A DNA stretch of 64,000 bases, from positions 1 through 64,000 of the forward strand of contig JACQAL010000077.1 in the NCBI GenBank assembly GCA_016195025.1, read 5' to 3'. How positions within the stretch are numbered: position 1 is the first letter of the stretch; each line of letters begins with the position of its first letter. The notes under the pieces were generated by a model that made no database searches, had not been told where the DNA came from, and saw nothing but the letters and a program-made list of their open reading frames with translations. This stretch comes from Bacteroidota bacterium (GTDB taxonomy: Bacteria > Bacteroidota > Bacteroidia > Palsa-948). Position numbers and translations under genes: made by a program. This document shows, in pieces, positions 50,604 to 61,130 of this stretch.

Positions 50604-51344
50604 ATGTTCAAACTTTACGAAGATAAATCGCATAACATTGTTGACATAGTTTTGTTTCTTCTCCTGATTTTTGCTAACAGTTGGGCGAGTATGAATTTTC
50701 CAAACAGGATTGGCTGGCAGCACAACAGCCATGATGTAAGCGAATTTAAAGGATGGGCACTGTTTGCAATTTTTTTTGGCGCTGTGCCGGGATTTTTATG
50801 TTTCTTTTTTCATTCAAGGGGCTCGGCTGTTACGGCAAAAACATGGCTCGGTAATTTTTCAAGAGCAGTAGAGTTGATAGGAATATTTGTAATGGCATTC
50901 ACAATTTCAGTAATGTGTGTGCTGTGTTTGATGTGTGTTGTTTTCATGATAGTTCCCGCCAAAGGATTTGATACCGCTTTAATTTTTATTTTTATTGCCG
51001 GCTTTCTTTCCATATTTATTTTGCCATTCTGGCTAATCAAAATTTATTTAAGTGCTGATAAGAGCACCGTACGGGAAATTAATCCTTCGCTTCGCTATCT
51101 CATGCTTGTGCCTGCTATCTTTCTCACTTCTGCCATGTGGAACGCAAATGCCCTTGGAATCTTTCCGGACTCTTATGACGGAACTGCAAAGGGCTGGTTT
51201 ATTTTTGCAGGCGGAAAAGTTGTCAACTACCTGGTTTTTTATTCTGCTCCGCGTATGTTTGCTACCGGCAAGCCCATTGAATTGAATAATTCCGCCAGTT
51301 GGGCAATCGGAAGTGTTTTATATTTTACCGGATTGAGTTATTAA
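50604..51344 (+). CDS. Multi-pass membrane protein, unknown
   Basis: A 246-residue protein with about six hydrophobic segments at roughly 12-30, 48-65, 88-120, 128-148, 166-185 and 205-240. No family recognised. It lies 31 bp after the helicase and 39 bp before icmF, in the same direction; no partner can be inferred. Confidence 0.65.
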   Translation: MFKLYEDKSHNIVDIVLFLLLIFANSWASMNFPNRIGWQHNSHDVSEFKGWALFAIFFGAVPGFLCFFFHSRGSAVTAKTWLGNFSRAVELIGIFVMAFTISVMCVLCLMCVVFMIVPAKGFDTALIFIFIAGFLSIFILPFWLIKIYLSADKSTVREINPSLRYLMLVPAIFLTSAMWNANALGIFPDSYDGTAKGWFIFAGGKVVNYLVFYSAPRMFATGKPIELNNSASWAIGSVLYFTGLSY

Positions 51345-51382
51345 AACAACGTTGCGCAATCTTTTCTTAAATTTGTGCATAC

Positions 51383-54300
51383 ATGGTTGAAACAGAAATT
51401 TACAAACCCAAAAACAAGCTTCGCATAGTTACTGCTGCTTCGCTTTTTGACGGGCACGATGCCGCTATTAATATCATGCGAAGAATTATCCAGGCGAGCG
51501 GAGCCGAAGTAATTCATCTCGGGCACGACCGCAGTGTGAAAGAAATTGTGGACTGCGCCATTCAAGAGGATGCCCAGGCAATCGCTATCACTTCTTACCA
51601 GGGCGGGCACATGGAATTTTTCAAGTATATGTTTGACTTGCTGAAACAAGCAGGATGCGGACACATAAAAATTTTTGGTGGCGGAGGCGGAACAATTCTT
51701 CCCAAAGAAATTGCAGAACTTCACAAATACGGAATCACAAGAATATATTCTCCGGATGACGGGCGCTCAATGGGTTTGCAGGGAATGATTAACGATATGC
51801 TGATGAAATGTGATTTTCCCACTGGCGCAAATGTGAATGGAGAAATCAAAACACTTTCAAAAAAAGAAATCACTTCTATCGCAAAAATAATTTCTGCTGC
51901 TGAAAATTTTCCAACGGAAGCAAAACTTATTCTGAAAGAAGTTTCGGAATTGGCAGTGAAGAAAAAAATTCCTGTACTTGGCATTACCGGAACCGGAGGC
52001 GCAGGAAAATCTTCTTTGATTGATGAAATCGTTCGGAGATTCCTGATGGACTTTAAAGATAAAACCATTGCAATAATTTCCGTTGACCCCTCGAAAAGAA
52101 AAACCGGAGGCGCACTTCTCGGTGACAGAATCAGAATGAATTCTATTTCCAATGACAGAGTTTACATGCGTTCGCTTGCAACGCGCCAAAGTAATCTCGC
52201 GCTTTCAAAATATGTTCAGGAAGCAGTCAATGTTGTGAAAGCTGCCGGATACGATTTAATCATACTTGAAACTTCCGGAATTGGTCAGAGCGATACCGAA
52301 ATTCTTGACCACTCGGATGTTTCGCTTTATGTGATGACTCCCGAATACGGAGCGGCAACGCAACTCGAAAAAATTGACATGCTCGATTTTGCCGACATAG
52401 TTGCGCTGAATAAATTCGACAAGCGAGGAGCGCAGGATGCGTTGCGCGATGTGAAAAAACAATACCGAAGAAATCGCCAGCAGTTTAATTTATCGGATGA
52501 CAAAACCCCCGTGTTCGGAACAATCGCTTCGCAGTTCAATGACCCCGGAATGAATTCACTTTATATGGCGCTGATGAAAAAAGTTTCGGAGAAAACAGGA
52601 ATAAAATTTGAAACGCACATCGGACATACCGATGAGATGAGCGAAAAGATTTACATCATTCCTCCCGCGCGGATTCGTTATCTCTCCGAGATTTCTGAGA
52701 ACAACCGCAACTACGATACATGGGCAAACAAACAGGCAGAAATCGCGAACAAACTTTTCGGAATTCATTTATCAATTGAAATGCTGAAGGAAAATAAAAA
52801 GCAAAACAATCTTTCCGTCATAAAACAGCTTCAGAAATTATATGATGAGGTTGAATCAAAACTTGACAAGCAATGCAAAAAAAATCTGGATGGATGGAAG
52901 AAAAAAATAAAACAATATCAGGATGAGTTCTATATTTTCAAAGTCCGCGACAAGGAAATAAAAATTAAAACGCATACTGAATCTCTTTCACACACAAAAA
53001 TTCCGAAAGTTGCTGTTCCACGCTACGAAGCATGGGGAGAAATTTTAAGATGGGTGTTGGAAGAAAATTTTCCCGGAGAGTTTCCGTATGCAGCCGGAGT
53101 TTATCCGTTCAAGCGCACCGAAGAAGATCCTGCGCGAATGTTTGCCGGTGAAGGCGGACCGGAAAGAACAAATAAAAGATTTCATTATGTATCGCGCGGT
53201 TTGCCTGCGAAAAGATTGTCAACTGCTTTCGACAGTGTAACTTTATATGGAAGAGATCCTGACTTGCGCCCGGATATTTACGGAAAAGTTGGCAACAGCG
53301 GAGTTTCTATTTGTTGTTTGGATGACGCGAAAAAACTTTACTCAGGATTTAATCTCGCTGACCCGAAAACATCTGTTTCAATGACAATCAATGGTCCCGC
53401 TCCCACGCTCACCGCATTTTTTATGAATGCATCCATTGACCAGCAATGCGAGTTATATATAAAGAAGAATGGATTGGAAGAAAAAGTCAAACACGAGTTA
53501 TCACAAATTTTCACGAAGAAAAAAATCAAACAACCGCAATATCAAGGCGCTTTGCCAGAGGGAAATGACGGGCTAGGATTATTTTTACTTGGAGTTACTG
53601 GCGACCAGGTTCTGCCGAAAGATGTTTACGAAAAAATAAAAACCGAAACACTGAAGCAAGTTCGCGGAACAGTGCAGGCGGATATTTTAAAAGAAGACCA
53701 GGCGCAGAACACTTGTATTTTCTCTACCGAATTTTCTTTGCGCGTGATGGGAGATGTTCAGCAATATTTCATTGAGAAAAATGTAAGAAACTTTTATTCA
53801 GTTTCGATTTCCGGTTATCACATTGCTGAAGCAGGAGCAAATCCGATTACGCAACTTGCTTTCACACTTGCGAACGGATTTACTTACGTTGAATATTATT
53901 TATCGCGCGGAATGAAGATTGATGACTTCGCTCCGAATCTTTCTTTTTTCTTTTCGAACGGAATTGATCCCGAATATGCTGTCATCGGAAGAGTAGCGCG
54001 AAGAATCTGGGCGAAGGCGATGAAAAATAAATACAAAGGCAACGAGCGTTCGCAGATGTTGAAATATCATATTCAAACTTCGGGAAGAAGTTTGCACGCG
54101 CAGGAAATTGATTTCAATGACATCCGCACAACCTTGCAGGCGCTATATGCGATTTATGATAATTGCAATTCACTTCACACAAATGCGTATGATGAAGCCA
54201 TCACCACTCCAACAGAAGAAAGTGTTCGCAGAGCAATGGCGATTCAATTAATTATCAACAAAGAATTAGGACAAGCCAAAAATGAAAATCCTCTTCAAGG

Positions 54301-54763
54301 TTCTTTTCTTATAGACGAGTTAACAGAATTAGTTGAAGAAGCAGTGCTGAGTGAGTTTGATAAAATCACAGAGCGCGGAGGAGTTTTGGGTGCTATGGAA
54401 ACCATGTATCAGCGTGGAAAAATTCAGGAAGAAAGTTTGTATTACGAAACGCTCAAGCACACAGGAGAATTTCCAATCATTGGTGTGAATACTTTTCTTT
54501 CTTCCAAAGGTTCTCCTACGATTCTTCCGAAAGAAGTTATCCGCGCAACAGAAGAAGAAAAGAAATATCAGATTTCCATGTTGGGAGAACTTCATATAGG
54601 AAATTCTGAAAAAGCAAAAGAACTTCTGCGCGAACTTCAGCTAACCGCTATTCAGAACAAAAATATTTTTGAATCATTGATGGAAGCAAGCAAGTATTGT
54701 TCGCTCGGACAAATAACTTCTGCTTTGTTTGAAGTGGGCGGACAGTACAGGAGAAATATGTAA
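51383..54763 (+). CDS. icmF: Fused isobutyryl-CoA mutase IcmF
   Basis: A 1126-residue adenosylcobalamin enzyme. N-terminal B12 domain (about 15-145) with [10 protein letters not shown] and the base-off His, then [13 protein letters not shown]. Central MeaB-like GTPase chaperone (about 190-440) with Walker [11 protein letters not shown]-terminal mutase TIM barrel (about 560-1110) with [23 protein letters not shown]. The Phe in YPFKR corresponds to the isobutyryl-CoA-type active site, where methylmalonyl-CoA mutases carry Tyr. It interconverts isobutyryl- and n-butyryl-CoA, and possibly isovaleryl- and pivalyl-CoA. Consistent with the leucine-type carboxylase at 9.4 kb. Confidence 0.93.
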   Translation: MVETEIYKPKNKLRIVTAASLFDGHDAAINIMRRIIQASGAEVIHLGHDRSVKEIVDCAIQEDAQAIAITSYQGGHMEFFKYMFDLLKQAGCGHIKIFGGGGGTILPKEIAELHKYGITRIYSPDDGRSMGLQGMINDMLMKCDFPTGANVNGEIKTLSKKEITSIAKIISAAENFPTEAKLILKEVSELAVKKKIPVLGITGTGGAGKSSLIDEIVRRFLMDFKDKTIAIISVDPSKRKTGGALLGDRIRMNSISNDRVYMRSLATRQSNLALSKYVQEAVNVVKAAGYDLIILETSGIGQSDTEILDHSDVSLYVMTPEYGAATQLEKIDMLDFADIVALNKFDKRGAQDALRDVKKQYRRNRQQFNLSDDKTPVFGTIASQFNDPGMNSLYMALMKKVSEKTGIKFETHIGHTDEMSEKIYIIPPARIRYLSEISENNRNYDTWANKQAEIANKLFGIHLSIEMLKENKKQNNLSVIKQLQKLYDEVESKLDKQCKKNLDGWKKKIKQYQDEFYIFKVRDKEIKIKTHTESLSHTKIPKVAVPRYEAWGEILRWVLEENFPGEFPYAAGVYPFKRTEEDPARMFAGEGGPERTNKRFHYVSRGLPAKRLSTAFDSVTLYGRDPDLRPDIYGKVGNSGVSICCLDDAKKLYSGFNLADPKTSVSMTINGPAPTLTAFFMNASIDQQCELYIKKNGLEEKVKHELSQIFTKKKIKQPQYQGALPEGNDGLGLFLLGVTGDQVLPKDVYEKIKTETLKQVRGTVQADILKEDQAQNTCIFSTEFSLRVMGDVQQYFIEKNVRNFYSVSISGYHIAEAGANPITQLAFTLANGFTYVEYYLSRGMKIDDFAPNLSFFFSNGIDPEYAVIGRVARRIWAKAMKNKYKGNERSQMLKYHIQTSGRSLHAQEIDFNDIRTTLQALYAIYDNCNSLHTNAYDEAITTPTEESVRRAMAIQLIINKELGQAKNENPLQGSFLIDELTELVEEAVLSEFDKITERGGVLGAMETMYQRGKIQEESLYYETLKHTGEFPIIGVNTFLSSKGSPTILPKEVIRATEEEKKYQISMLGELHIGNSEKAKELLRELQLTAIQNKNIFESLMEASKYCSLGQITSALFEVGGQYRRNM

Positions 54764-54776
54764 AACAAAATTCAGA

Positions 54777-55298
54777 ATGAAAAAAATATTTATACTATTT
54801 ATTTTATTTCTGTTTGTGAAAAATCTTTTAGCGCAAACCGATTCATTGCCTAATGCGAAAAGAAAATTTATGCCCGCAATAAAAATAGGAGGAAACTATG
54901 TTGGTTTTTTTACAGGCGAAGCCGGATTTCTTTTCGGCATGACAAGAAAAAATTTACACGAAGCATCCAAAGTCACTTCCACAACATGCCATGGGCCTGC
55001 AATTAGTTGCGAAATTGGAAAGCCGGGAAACGATTTACTGATTGCTCCCAAATTATCGTATGAATATTATTCCATTTTTTATGGCGCAAGAATTTCTGTA
55101 GTGGATTATATGAATGGCAGCACTCACAATATTTATATATGTCCTGAAGCGGGAATTTCAGGAGGTGCTTCCTTTACTATTTTTGCCGGAGCAAACATTC
55201 CTGTTTCAGGAGGAATAGGTGAAGTGAAAACGTTTCGCGCTTCGTTAGTGATTAATTTATTCTCCTATCTTTTTAAAAAAGATAAATCCAAAAACTGA
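54777..55298 (+). CDS. Exported protein, probable outer-membrane beta-barrel
   Basis: A 173-residue protein. The start is the Met before KKIFILFILFLFVKNLLAQ (54777), which gives a good signal peptide; the frame continues 16 codons upstream into icmF. Glycine-rich amphipathic strands (AIKIGGNYVGFFTGEAGFLFGM, ICPEAGISGGASFTIFAGANI) suggest a small barrel. No family recognised. Confidence 0.7.
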   Translation: MKKIFILFILFLFVKNLLAQTDSLPNAKRKFMPAIKIGGNYVGFFTGEAGFLFGMTRKNLHEASKVTSTTCHGPAISCEIGKPGNDLLIAPKLSYEYYSIFYGARISVVDYMNGSTHNIYICPEAGISGGASFTIFAGANIPVSGGIGEVKTFRASLVINLFSYLFKKDKSKN

Positions 55299-55321
55299 TT
55301 CTTATTAATCCTTCCGAATCA

Positions 55322-56668
55322 GTGTTCAAAAAACTCATCAACACAGGCGTTCACGAAGGATTAACTTTCAAGGAGCAAAGCAAAATCCGGATTTTTAATT
55401 CTTCGCTTCTTACTGTTGCCGCTATTCTTACACTTTATACAGGAATTGGGCTGCTTCAAAAACTTTATTTTACCACTGCGCTCACGGTTGTGGAACTTTT
55501 ATTCATTGCTGTTAACTTTCAGTTTACACATGCGCGCAAATACAATCTCTCTTTTCATTTCGGAATTTTAAATGGACTGTTTTTCATTTTCGGATTTGTA
55601 TTTCTCCTGGGCGAAGTAAATCAAACACATCTTTATTTTCTTTTCATGCCCATGGCGGCCATGATTGTTTTTGACAGCAAGAAAACCGTATTAATTTATT
55701 TTGCTCTTTCAATGGCAATCCTGCTTTTTTCATTTTACATTTTCAAAAATTATCTTCCTGTTTACAATGTTGCCGATGCAGCCGGCACGTTCAGGTTGAT
55801 GAATCCCCTATTCACAGGACTGCTTATATTTCTCGGCATAAAACTTTTTAAGAATGAAAACCTTGAGTTCAACGATAAAATAAACCAGCAGAAAAAACTG
55901 CTTGAAGAAAAAAATAAAGACATCACCGATTCCATTCAATACGCAAAACGGATTCAAAGTGCGCTGATGGCTTCGGATAATTTGCTGAAGAAAAATCTAC
56001 CCGAGCATTTTGTTTTATACAAACCAAAAGATATTGTCAGCGGTGATTTTTACTGGGCAGAAAAGTTTGAAAATAAATTTTTGCTTGCCGTTTGCGATTG
56101 TACAGGTCATGGAGTTCCGGGTGCATTCATGAGTTTGCTCGGGATTTCATTTCTGAATGAGATTACCAAAGAAAAAAATATTACGCAGCCCGATTTGGTT
56201 TTCAATGCTCTTCGTGCAAATATTATTAATGCGTTGAATCCCGAATGGACTATGGAAGAAGGAAAAGACGGAATGGATGCGGTGCTTTGCAATTTTGATT
56301 TCACAAAAAAAGAGGTGCAGTTTACTTGTTCAAATAATCCGCTTTGGATTCTTCGCAACAATCAATGGCTCGAATTCAAGCCCGACAAATTTCCCATTGG
56401 GCTGCATGGCGAAATAAAACCTTTTACTCTTCGTTCGGAACAACTTCAGAAGGGAGATTTAATGTATATGTTCACCGATGGCTATGCAGATCAGTTTGGC
56501 GGTGTGAAAGGAAAAAAATTCAAGTACAAAAATATTCAGAAAGTTCTTCTTGAAAATTCTCCAAAGAGTATGGAAGAGCAGAAAAAAATATTAGACGATG
56601 CCATTGAAAAATGGAAAGGAAATTTAGAGCAAGTGGACGATATTTTAATTATTGGAATAAGGATATAG
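55322..56668 (+). CDS. Membrane-bound SpoIIE/PP2C-type phosphatase
   Basis: A 448-residue protein starting at GTG. About six membrane helices span residues 30-180, followed by a coiled coil (NDKINQQKKLLEEKNKDI) and the phosphatase domain (about 200-448) with IQSALMASDNLLKKNLPEHF, GDFYWAE, CDCTGHGVPGAFMSLLG and DGYADQFGG. The Asp residues needed for metal binding are present. It would dephosphorylate a STAS-type antagonist in a signalling switch; one such protein is encoded at 28.6 kb, unlinked. Confidence 0.9.
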   Translation: MFKKLINTGVHEGLTFKEQSKIRIFNSSLLTVAAILTLYTGIGLLQKLYFTTALTVVELLFIAVNFQFTHARKYNLSFHFGILNGLFFIFGFVFLLGEVNQTHLYFLFMPMAAMIVFDSKKTVLIYFALSMAILLFSFYIFKNYLPVYNVADAAGTFRLMNPLFTGLLIFLGIKLFKNENLEFNDKINQQKKLLEEKNKDITDSIQYAKRIQSALMASDNLLKKNLPEHFVLYKPKDIVSGDFYWAEKFENKFLLAVCDCTGHGVPGAFMSLLGISFLNEITKEKNITQPDLVFNALRANIINALNPEWTMEEGKDGMDAVLCNFDFTKKEVQFTCSNNPLWILRNNQWLEFKPDKFPIGLHGEIKPFTLRSEQLQKGDLMYMFTDGYADQFGGVKGKKFKYKNIQKVLLENSPKSMEEQKKILDDAIEKWKGNLEQVDDILIIGIRI

Positions 56669-56713
56669 AGAATGGCAGATGTAAAATGTTCCGAAGGGAT
56701 TGAGACCAAGCAG

Positions 56714-57439
56714 ATGGCAGATGGATGGAAAAAGATTTTATTCTTCTTTCTAATTTTCTCGCTTTCTCACTTTCTTACCTGCTTTTCACAGGAAAACATC
56801 TTCACAGCAGGATTCCAATATAAACCAATTTTCCCCAGCGCTTTTTTCAGTACGGCAACAAATTCTGTTTCGCAAAATGGAATTGATTTTTCAATTTCTC
56901 AAAAATTCGGTTATTGTGCGGGAATGGTTCTGCGAAGAGGTATCACAAAAAGATTTTCTTTTGAAACGGGAATTAATTATGTGAAGAGAAATTATTCACT
57001 CAGCATTACCGACACAACTTTTACGGGAAACTCCGATTTTGCAATCATAGGATATGAAATTCCGCTGCAAGGATTAATTTTTATTCAACTCGGAAAAAAA
57101 CTTTACATGAATTCTTCTGCAGGAATTTCATGGGATATGTACCCGTCAAACGTTAAAACGGCAGATTCTTACTTCAATCATTATGCTGCGCGGCATTTTC
57201 TTTTTCAAAGTTCAGTGCTCGCAAATGTGGGCTATGAATTCCGCACAGTGAAGAGCGGTTACTTTTATATAGGCGGCTCTTACCATCTTCCGTTTTCTTA
57301 TTTTTATTTATCGGCAATTGAATACACTCCGCAGAAAGAAATTACGCACATGAAACTGCGCGGCAATTATCTTACTCTTGACTTCCGGTATTTTTTTCAC
57401 GAAGACCCGCTGAAACCGAAGAAGAAAAAGAAATCATAA
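56714..57439 (+). CDS. Outer-membrane beta-barrel-like protein
   Basis: A 241-residue exported protein. The signal peptide is KKILFFFLIFSLSHFLTCFSQ, starting from the Met at 56714; 14 further codons upstream derive from a ggcagatg-type repeat and are probably not used. Aromatic-rich amphipathic strands (SFETGINYVKRNYSLSITD, YFYIGGSYHLPFSYFYLS) and a final LDFRYFF-type strand suggest a barrel. It ends in a basic KPKKKKKS tail. Confidence 0.7.
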   Translation: MADGWKKILFFFLIFSLSHFLTCFSQENIFTAGFQYKPIFPSAFFSTATNSVSQNGIDFSISQKFGYCAGMVLRRGITKRFSFETGINYVKRNYSLSITDTTFTGNSDFAIIGYEIPLQGLIFIQLGKKLYMNSSAGISWDMYPSNVKTADSYFNHYAARHFLFQSSVLANVGYEFRTVKSGYFYIGGSYHLPFSYFYLSAIEYTPQKEITHMKLRGNYLTLDFRYFFHEDPLKPKKKKKS

Positions 57440-57456
57440 CGGAGTTGCGAATTTTA

Positions 57457-57464
57457 TACATTTG
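57457..57464 (+). promoter_or_regulatory. -7 element TACATTTG upstream of a lipoprotein gene
   Basis: Matches TAnnTTTG, 15 bases before the ATG at 57480, and overlaps a possible upstream TTG start, which supports the ATG. Confidence 0.5.
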
Positions 57465-57479
57465 CGAAAAATTAATTCC

Positions 57480-58352
57480 ATGAAAAAAATTATTTCTTCT
57501 CTTTTAGTTTCATTCCTGATTTCTTATTCTTTATTTCTTACCAGTTGCGGCAGCGGCAAGGAAGAAGCCGAAAAAGCGCGTGAAGACAGTTTGAGAAATG
57601 TAGCTCAGAATCTGGGCGGACAAGTGGTGGCAAAAGATTCCGCCATCTTTGGTTTCATCAGAGCTTTCAATGAAATTCAGGATAACATGGATGTAATTAA
57701 GGATAAAGAAAAAATTCTTTCCACCTCAGGAGGAAAAGGCGAACTCAGCAGTGATAAAAAAGAACAAATCATAAATGATATTCAATCCATCTATGATTTA
57801 ATGGTGAAGAACAAACAGAAACTTTCTATGGTAAATAAAAAACTTAAGAAAGCAAATCTCCGCATTGCAGAATTTGAAAAAATGATTGAACGCCTCAACC
57901 AACAGATTACAGAAAAAGATACGGAGATTTCCGAACTGAAATCGCAACTGGAAAAAATGAACATCGAATTTTCGGAAGTAACTATGAATTACCAGGCGGC
58001 ACAGCAAATGCTGGAAGAAAAAACTACTAAGTTGAACAAAGCATTTTATGCATTCGGAACTTCCAAAGAATTAATTGCGCAGGGCGTGCTCACCAAAGAA
58101 GGCGGATTCATCGGCATTGGCAGGGCAGAGAAGCTGAAAGATAATTTCAACAAAAGTTATTTCACGCAAATTGATGCGAGCGAAACATCTTCTATTCCGC
58201 TTGCATGCAAAAAAGCAAAACTCATTACCGTTCATCCGGATGGTTCGTATAAGTTTGAGGGACCAGAAGGAAAGATTGAAAAAATTTCCATCTCTAATCC
58301 GGAAGATTTCTGGAGTGTTTCAAAATATCTGGTGGTGGTAGTGGAGCAATAA
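57480..58352 (+). CDS. Coiled-coil lipoprotein
   Basis: A 290-residue exported lipoprotein, lipobox LFLTSC with Cys at about residue 23. A helical region at about 100-190 has a coiled coil (LRIAEFEKMIERLNQQITEK, then SELKSQLEKMNIEF). The C-terminal 90 residues form a globular domain (AFYAFGTSKELIAQGVLTKEGG, ITVHPDGSYKFEG) seen in Bacteroidota lipoproteins of unknown role. Confidence 0.8.
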   Translation: MKKIISSLLVSFLISYSLFLTSCGSGKEEAEKAREDSLRNVAQNLGGQVVAKDSAIFGFIRAFNEIQDNMDVIKDKEKILSTSGGKGELSSDKKEQIINDIQSIYDLMVKNKQKLSMVNKKLKKANLRIAEFEKMIERLNQQITEKDTEISELKSQLEKMNIEFSEVTMNYQAAQQMLEEKTTKLNKAFYAFGTSKELIAQGVLTKEGGFIGIGRAEKLKDNFNKSYFTQIDASETSSIPLACKKAKLITVHPDGSYKFEGPEGKIEKISISNPEDFWSVSKYLVVVVEQ

Positions 58353-58361
58353 AATATTTTT

Positions 58362-58982
58362 TCAATATCCTTCAATAATTCCAAGCCCTTGCCGGAGAAT
58401 ATTTATTCTTCCTTCAGAACAATCCACTACTGTTGATGCAGTAAGATTTCCATAGCCACCGTCAATCACAATGTCAACCAACTTGTGATACTTCTCATAA
58501 ATTTTTTCCGGGTCATTTAAGTATTCGGCAATTTCATCTTCCTCATCGTGCAGCGAGGAATTCATCAGCGGGCTTTCAAGTTGTTTGACAATTTTCCGGC
58601 AAATAGAATTGTCAGGAACACGAATGCCGATTGTTTTTTTTCTGCTTCTGAAAATTTTTGGAATCTCGCTGTTTGCGTGAAGAATAAATGTGAAAGGTCC
58701 GGGCAATGCTTTGCGCATGACTTTATAGATGGAATTATCCACCGGCTTTGTAAAATCAGAAAGATGGCTTAAATCAGAAAAGATGAAAGAGAAATTTGCT
58801 TTCTCCACTCTGATTCCTTTAATGCGGCAAATCTGCTCAATCGCTTTTGGCTTGTGAATGTGGCAGCCAATTCCATACACGGTATCGGTAGGATAAATCA
58901 CAACTCCATCATCGAGTAAGCACTCTCTTACAATTCTTATTTTTTCCTCTTCAGGTTCTGCAGGAGTTATTTTCAGAAGCAT
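58362..58982 (-). CDS. Sua5/YciO/YrdC-family protein, YciO-like
   Basis: A 206-residue protein with the Sua5 fold. GVVIYPTDTVYGIGCH binds the ATP/threonylcarbamate site in the family. RIKGIRVEKANFSFIFSDLS replaces the KxR-SxN pattern of true TsaC, and ALPGPFTFILHA and GIRVPDN follow. The deviations place it with YciO, whose role in tRNA t6A modification is uncertain. Convergent with the lipoprotein gene. Confidence 0.87.
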   Translation of the reverse strand: MLLKITPAEPEEEKIRIVRECLLDDGVVIYPTDTVYGIGCHIHKPKAIEQICRIKGIRVEKANFSFIFSDLSHLSDFTKPVDNSIYKVMRKALPGPFTFILHANSEIPKIFRSRKKTIGIRVPDNSICRKIVKQLESPLMNSSLHDEEDEIAEYLNDPEKIYEKYHKLVDIVIDGGYGNLTASTVVDCSEGRINILRQGLGIIEGY

Positions 58983-59074
58983 ACAGTTCGATTAACAATG
59001 CCATGTTGAAACATTGTGTGCGAAAGTATTACTAAAATTCATGCCTGTTCTACCTTTAAAAATCTTTTTGACGT

Positions 59075-59881
59075 ATGAAAAAAATATTTTTATTTCTTGT
59101 TTTTATTTCGCTGCTTGTGCCGCTGGCGCCTTTTTCCTCTGCGCAGATTTACAATAATGATTTTTCCAAACTTCAGAAACAAAATCTTTTCAAGGATAAT
59201 AAAGTGTGGATGGTTTACGGATGGACTTTCTTATATGAAAAAGGAAAGCAGGCGAAGAAGGGAAAAAAAACTTCTTATGAACGATTTGATAGAAACGGCA
59301 ACCGCACGGAAGAAGTTTATTATGATGCCAAGGGAAATTCCACCTACACCTGTGAATATTTATACGATGAAAACGGAAATGAAATAAAAAAGATGGGCGG
59401 CTCGGGAGAGGAAGTGATTTACGATAAATGGAATTATACTTTTTCAGATGATGGAAAAAAATGTGAACGCAAATCGGAATATAAAAAAGGAAAAGATTCA
59501 AAATGGATTTACTCGTTTGATGACAAGCAAAACATTGCACAAGAAATTTATTATGACGTAAGCGGAAGCATGGCGTATAAATGGGAATTTTCTTATGACA
59601 GCAAACAGAATGTAATTGAAAAGAAAGAACTGGATTCCTACGGAAATGTGTATCAGAAGTGGGCATACAAGTATGATGATAAAGGAAACAATATTGAAAT
59701 GGCGCATTATGTTTCCAATAATCAACTATACAGGATTTACCAGACGCGCTATGATAAAAAAGGAAACATGAAATCAAAATTTACTTTCGACAAAGATGAG
59801 AATGTGCTGGAACTCACTGTTTATGTTTACCAGTTTTATGAAGGGCTTCATGCTCCGCGTACGCTGGGTAACAAGCAATAA
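59075..59881 (+). CDS. Secreted protein with YD/RHS-like repeats
   Basis: A 268-residue exported protein, signal peptide to about residue 24 (PLAPFSSAQ). From residue 65 onward about eight repeats of 16-20 residues end in Y.YD..GN (for example CEYLYDENGNEIKK, WAYKYDDKGNNIEMA, YQTRYDKKGNMKSK). These resemble the YD repeats of Rhs/teneurin proteins, but short and without a toxin domain or shell. Surface or periplasmic binding is possible; function unknown. Confidence 0.75.
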   Translation: MKKIFLFLVFISLLVPLAPFSSAQIYNNDFSKLQKQNLFKDNKVWMVYGWTFLYEKGKQAKKGKKTSYERFDRNGNRTEEVYYDAKGNSTYTCEYLYDENGNEIKKMGGSGEEVIYDKWNYTFSDDGKKCERKSEYKKGKDSKWIYSFDDKQNIAQEIYYDVSGSMAYKWEFSYDSKQNVIEKKELDSYGNVYQKWAYKYDDKGNNIEMAHYVSNNQLYRIYQTRYDKKGNMKSKFTFDKDENVLELTVYVYQFYEGLHAPRTLGNKQ

Positions 59882-59886
59882 TTTTT

Positions 59887-61062
59887 TCAGAACACTTTTA
59901 TTATTTGGCAAAGAAGAATTACGACAGCGCCAGTTAGTGCAATTGTTGCAACCGCTTTCGATATTCTTGCCGGCAAATAGAATTTATATCCTATACAGAA
60001 AAACACATACGAAGCAATGGCAGAAATAAAAAAAGATACTTGTGAAAGCGCGCGGGCAGGAGGTACATCATATAAAATCCATGATGCAGGGAATACTAAA
60101 ACTAAAATTACAATGCCTGCAATGAATATATTCTTCAATAGAAATGAAAAAAGTTTTTTGAGTTCTGTTTTTCTTTCAGAAGAAAAAGTTTCTCCAATAA
60201 ATATCCAGGGAATTCCGAAAAGGAATAAATAGAGGATAACTTTTGGAGTGAGAAGGAAAATAATTTTTAAATACGCTTTTATTGCCATTATAAAGTGTGC
60301 AGTGAAACCGGCATGAGTGAGCATGTCTTTTCTTTCCCATGTTCCAGGAGCAAAAATAGTAATCAGATAGAATAAACTCAAGAATACAATTGCACTAAGG
60401 AGTAATTTTTTCTGTAACTGATTCGTCACGGGATAAAAAATATTTTTTCTTTTTAGTATAAATAAAATGACAAGAAATAAAATAAAAATTATAGCGTATG
60501 ATTCTGCTGCGCCAGCAATGTATGCTGCAAGAATAAGAAGTAAGAAAAAATAAAACAGGTTTGGTTTTTTGGAAAAAAAAATCCGCAAAAGAAAATTTCC
60601 CATAATAATGCTCCACAAATAGGTAAAACCTGAAACATACCAGAACCAAACTTCATCTACGTCATAGGATATAAAAAATAAACATGCGCTTAGCTGTAAA
60701 GAATAGAGCAGGAGAGTGGTGTTATTCATTTTTGCCTGAAAGAGAGTAGAAAAAAAAATTCTAAGCAAAAGAAAAAATGAAAATATCAGAGCAAATAAAG
60801 TAAAACTTCGAATGGTAAAAAGAAAAAATTTATTGCTGCATCCTATAATCATTAAAAATGCCAGCGTATCGGCAGACCACCGTGCGCAGAAATTATTATA
60901 GCGGTCAGCAACAGCGCCAAGAACTCCTTTTTGCTGAACAAAACTTAGCAAGGCCATGTCATCTGCGCTGCATTTTTTGTTAATGCTGAGAACAAAATAT
61001 AATATGAGGAATAAAATTCCGGCTAAGGAAAGCAAAATGAAATGTACTCTTGAAAACGTCAT
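59887..61062 (-). CDS. Multi-pass membrane protein, DUF6056-like
   Basis: A 391-residue protein with about ten hydrophobic segments. The first periplasmic loop (NKKCSADDMALLSFVQQKGVL, then RYNNFCARWSADT) contains the Asp-Asp and Arg-Trp typical of membrane-embedded glycosyltransferase C-like proteins such as DUF6056. Cell-surface polysaccharide work is plausible but unproven. Convergent with the YD-repeat gene, 5 bp apart. Confidence 0.6.
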   Translation of the reverse strand: MTFSRVHFILLSLAGILFLILYFVLSINKKCSADDMALLSFVQQKGVLGAVADRYNNFCARWSADTLAFLMIIGCSNKFFLFTIRSFTLFALIFSFFLLLRIFFSTLFQAKMNNTTLLLYSLQLSACLFFISYDVDEVWFWYVSGFTYLWSIIMGNFLLRIFFSKKPNLFYFFLLLILAAYIAGAAESYAIIFILFLVILFILKRKNIFYPVTNQLQKKLLLSAIVFLSLFYLITIFAPGTWERKDMLTHAGFTAHFIMAIKAYLKIIFLLTPKVILYLFLFGIPWIFIGETFSSERKTELKKLFSFLLKNIFIAGIVILVLVFPASWILYDVPPARALSQVSFFISAIASYVFFCIGYKFYLPARISKAVATIALTGAVVILLCQIIKVF

Positions 61063-61074
61063 TCAATAAAAATA

Positions 61075-61105
61075 AAAAAGGAACCGAAACTTCTTTCGAT
61101 TCCCT
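61075..61105 (-). terminator. Rho-independent terminator after rplT
   Basis: On the minus strand ggaatcgaaag pairs with ctttcggttcc-like sequence (one mismatch), followed by TTTTTTATTTTT. It ends the infC-rpmI-rplT transcript. Confidence 0.8.
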
Positions 61106-61130
61106 TTTTATGAAATCTTTTTTTTTAATT

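Noticed and set aside
59190-59777. Minus-strand 195-codon frame
   Set aside because: Antisense to the YD-repeat protein, His/Phe/Pro-rich and without motifs.
59075-59881. Rhs/polymorphic toxin
   Set aside because: YD-like repeats are present, but there is no conserved RHS core, no C-terminal toxin domain and no immunity gene; the protein is short.
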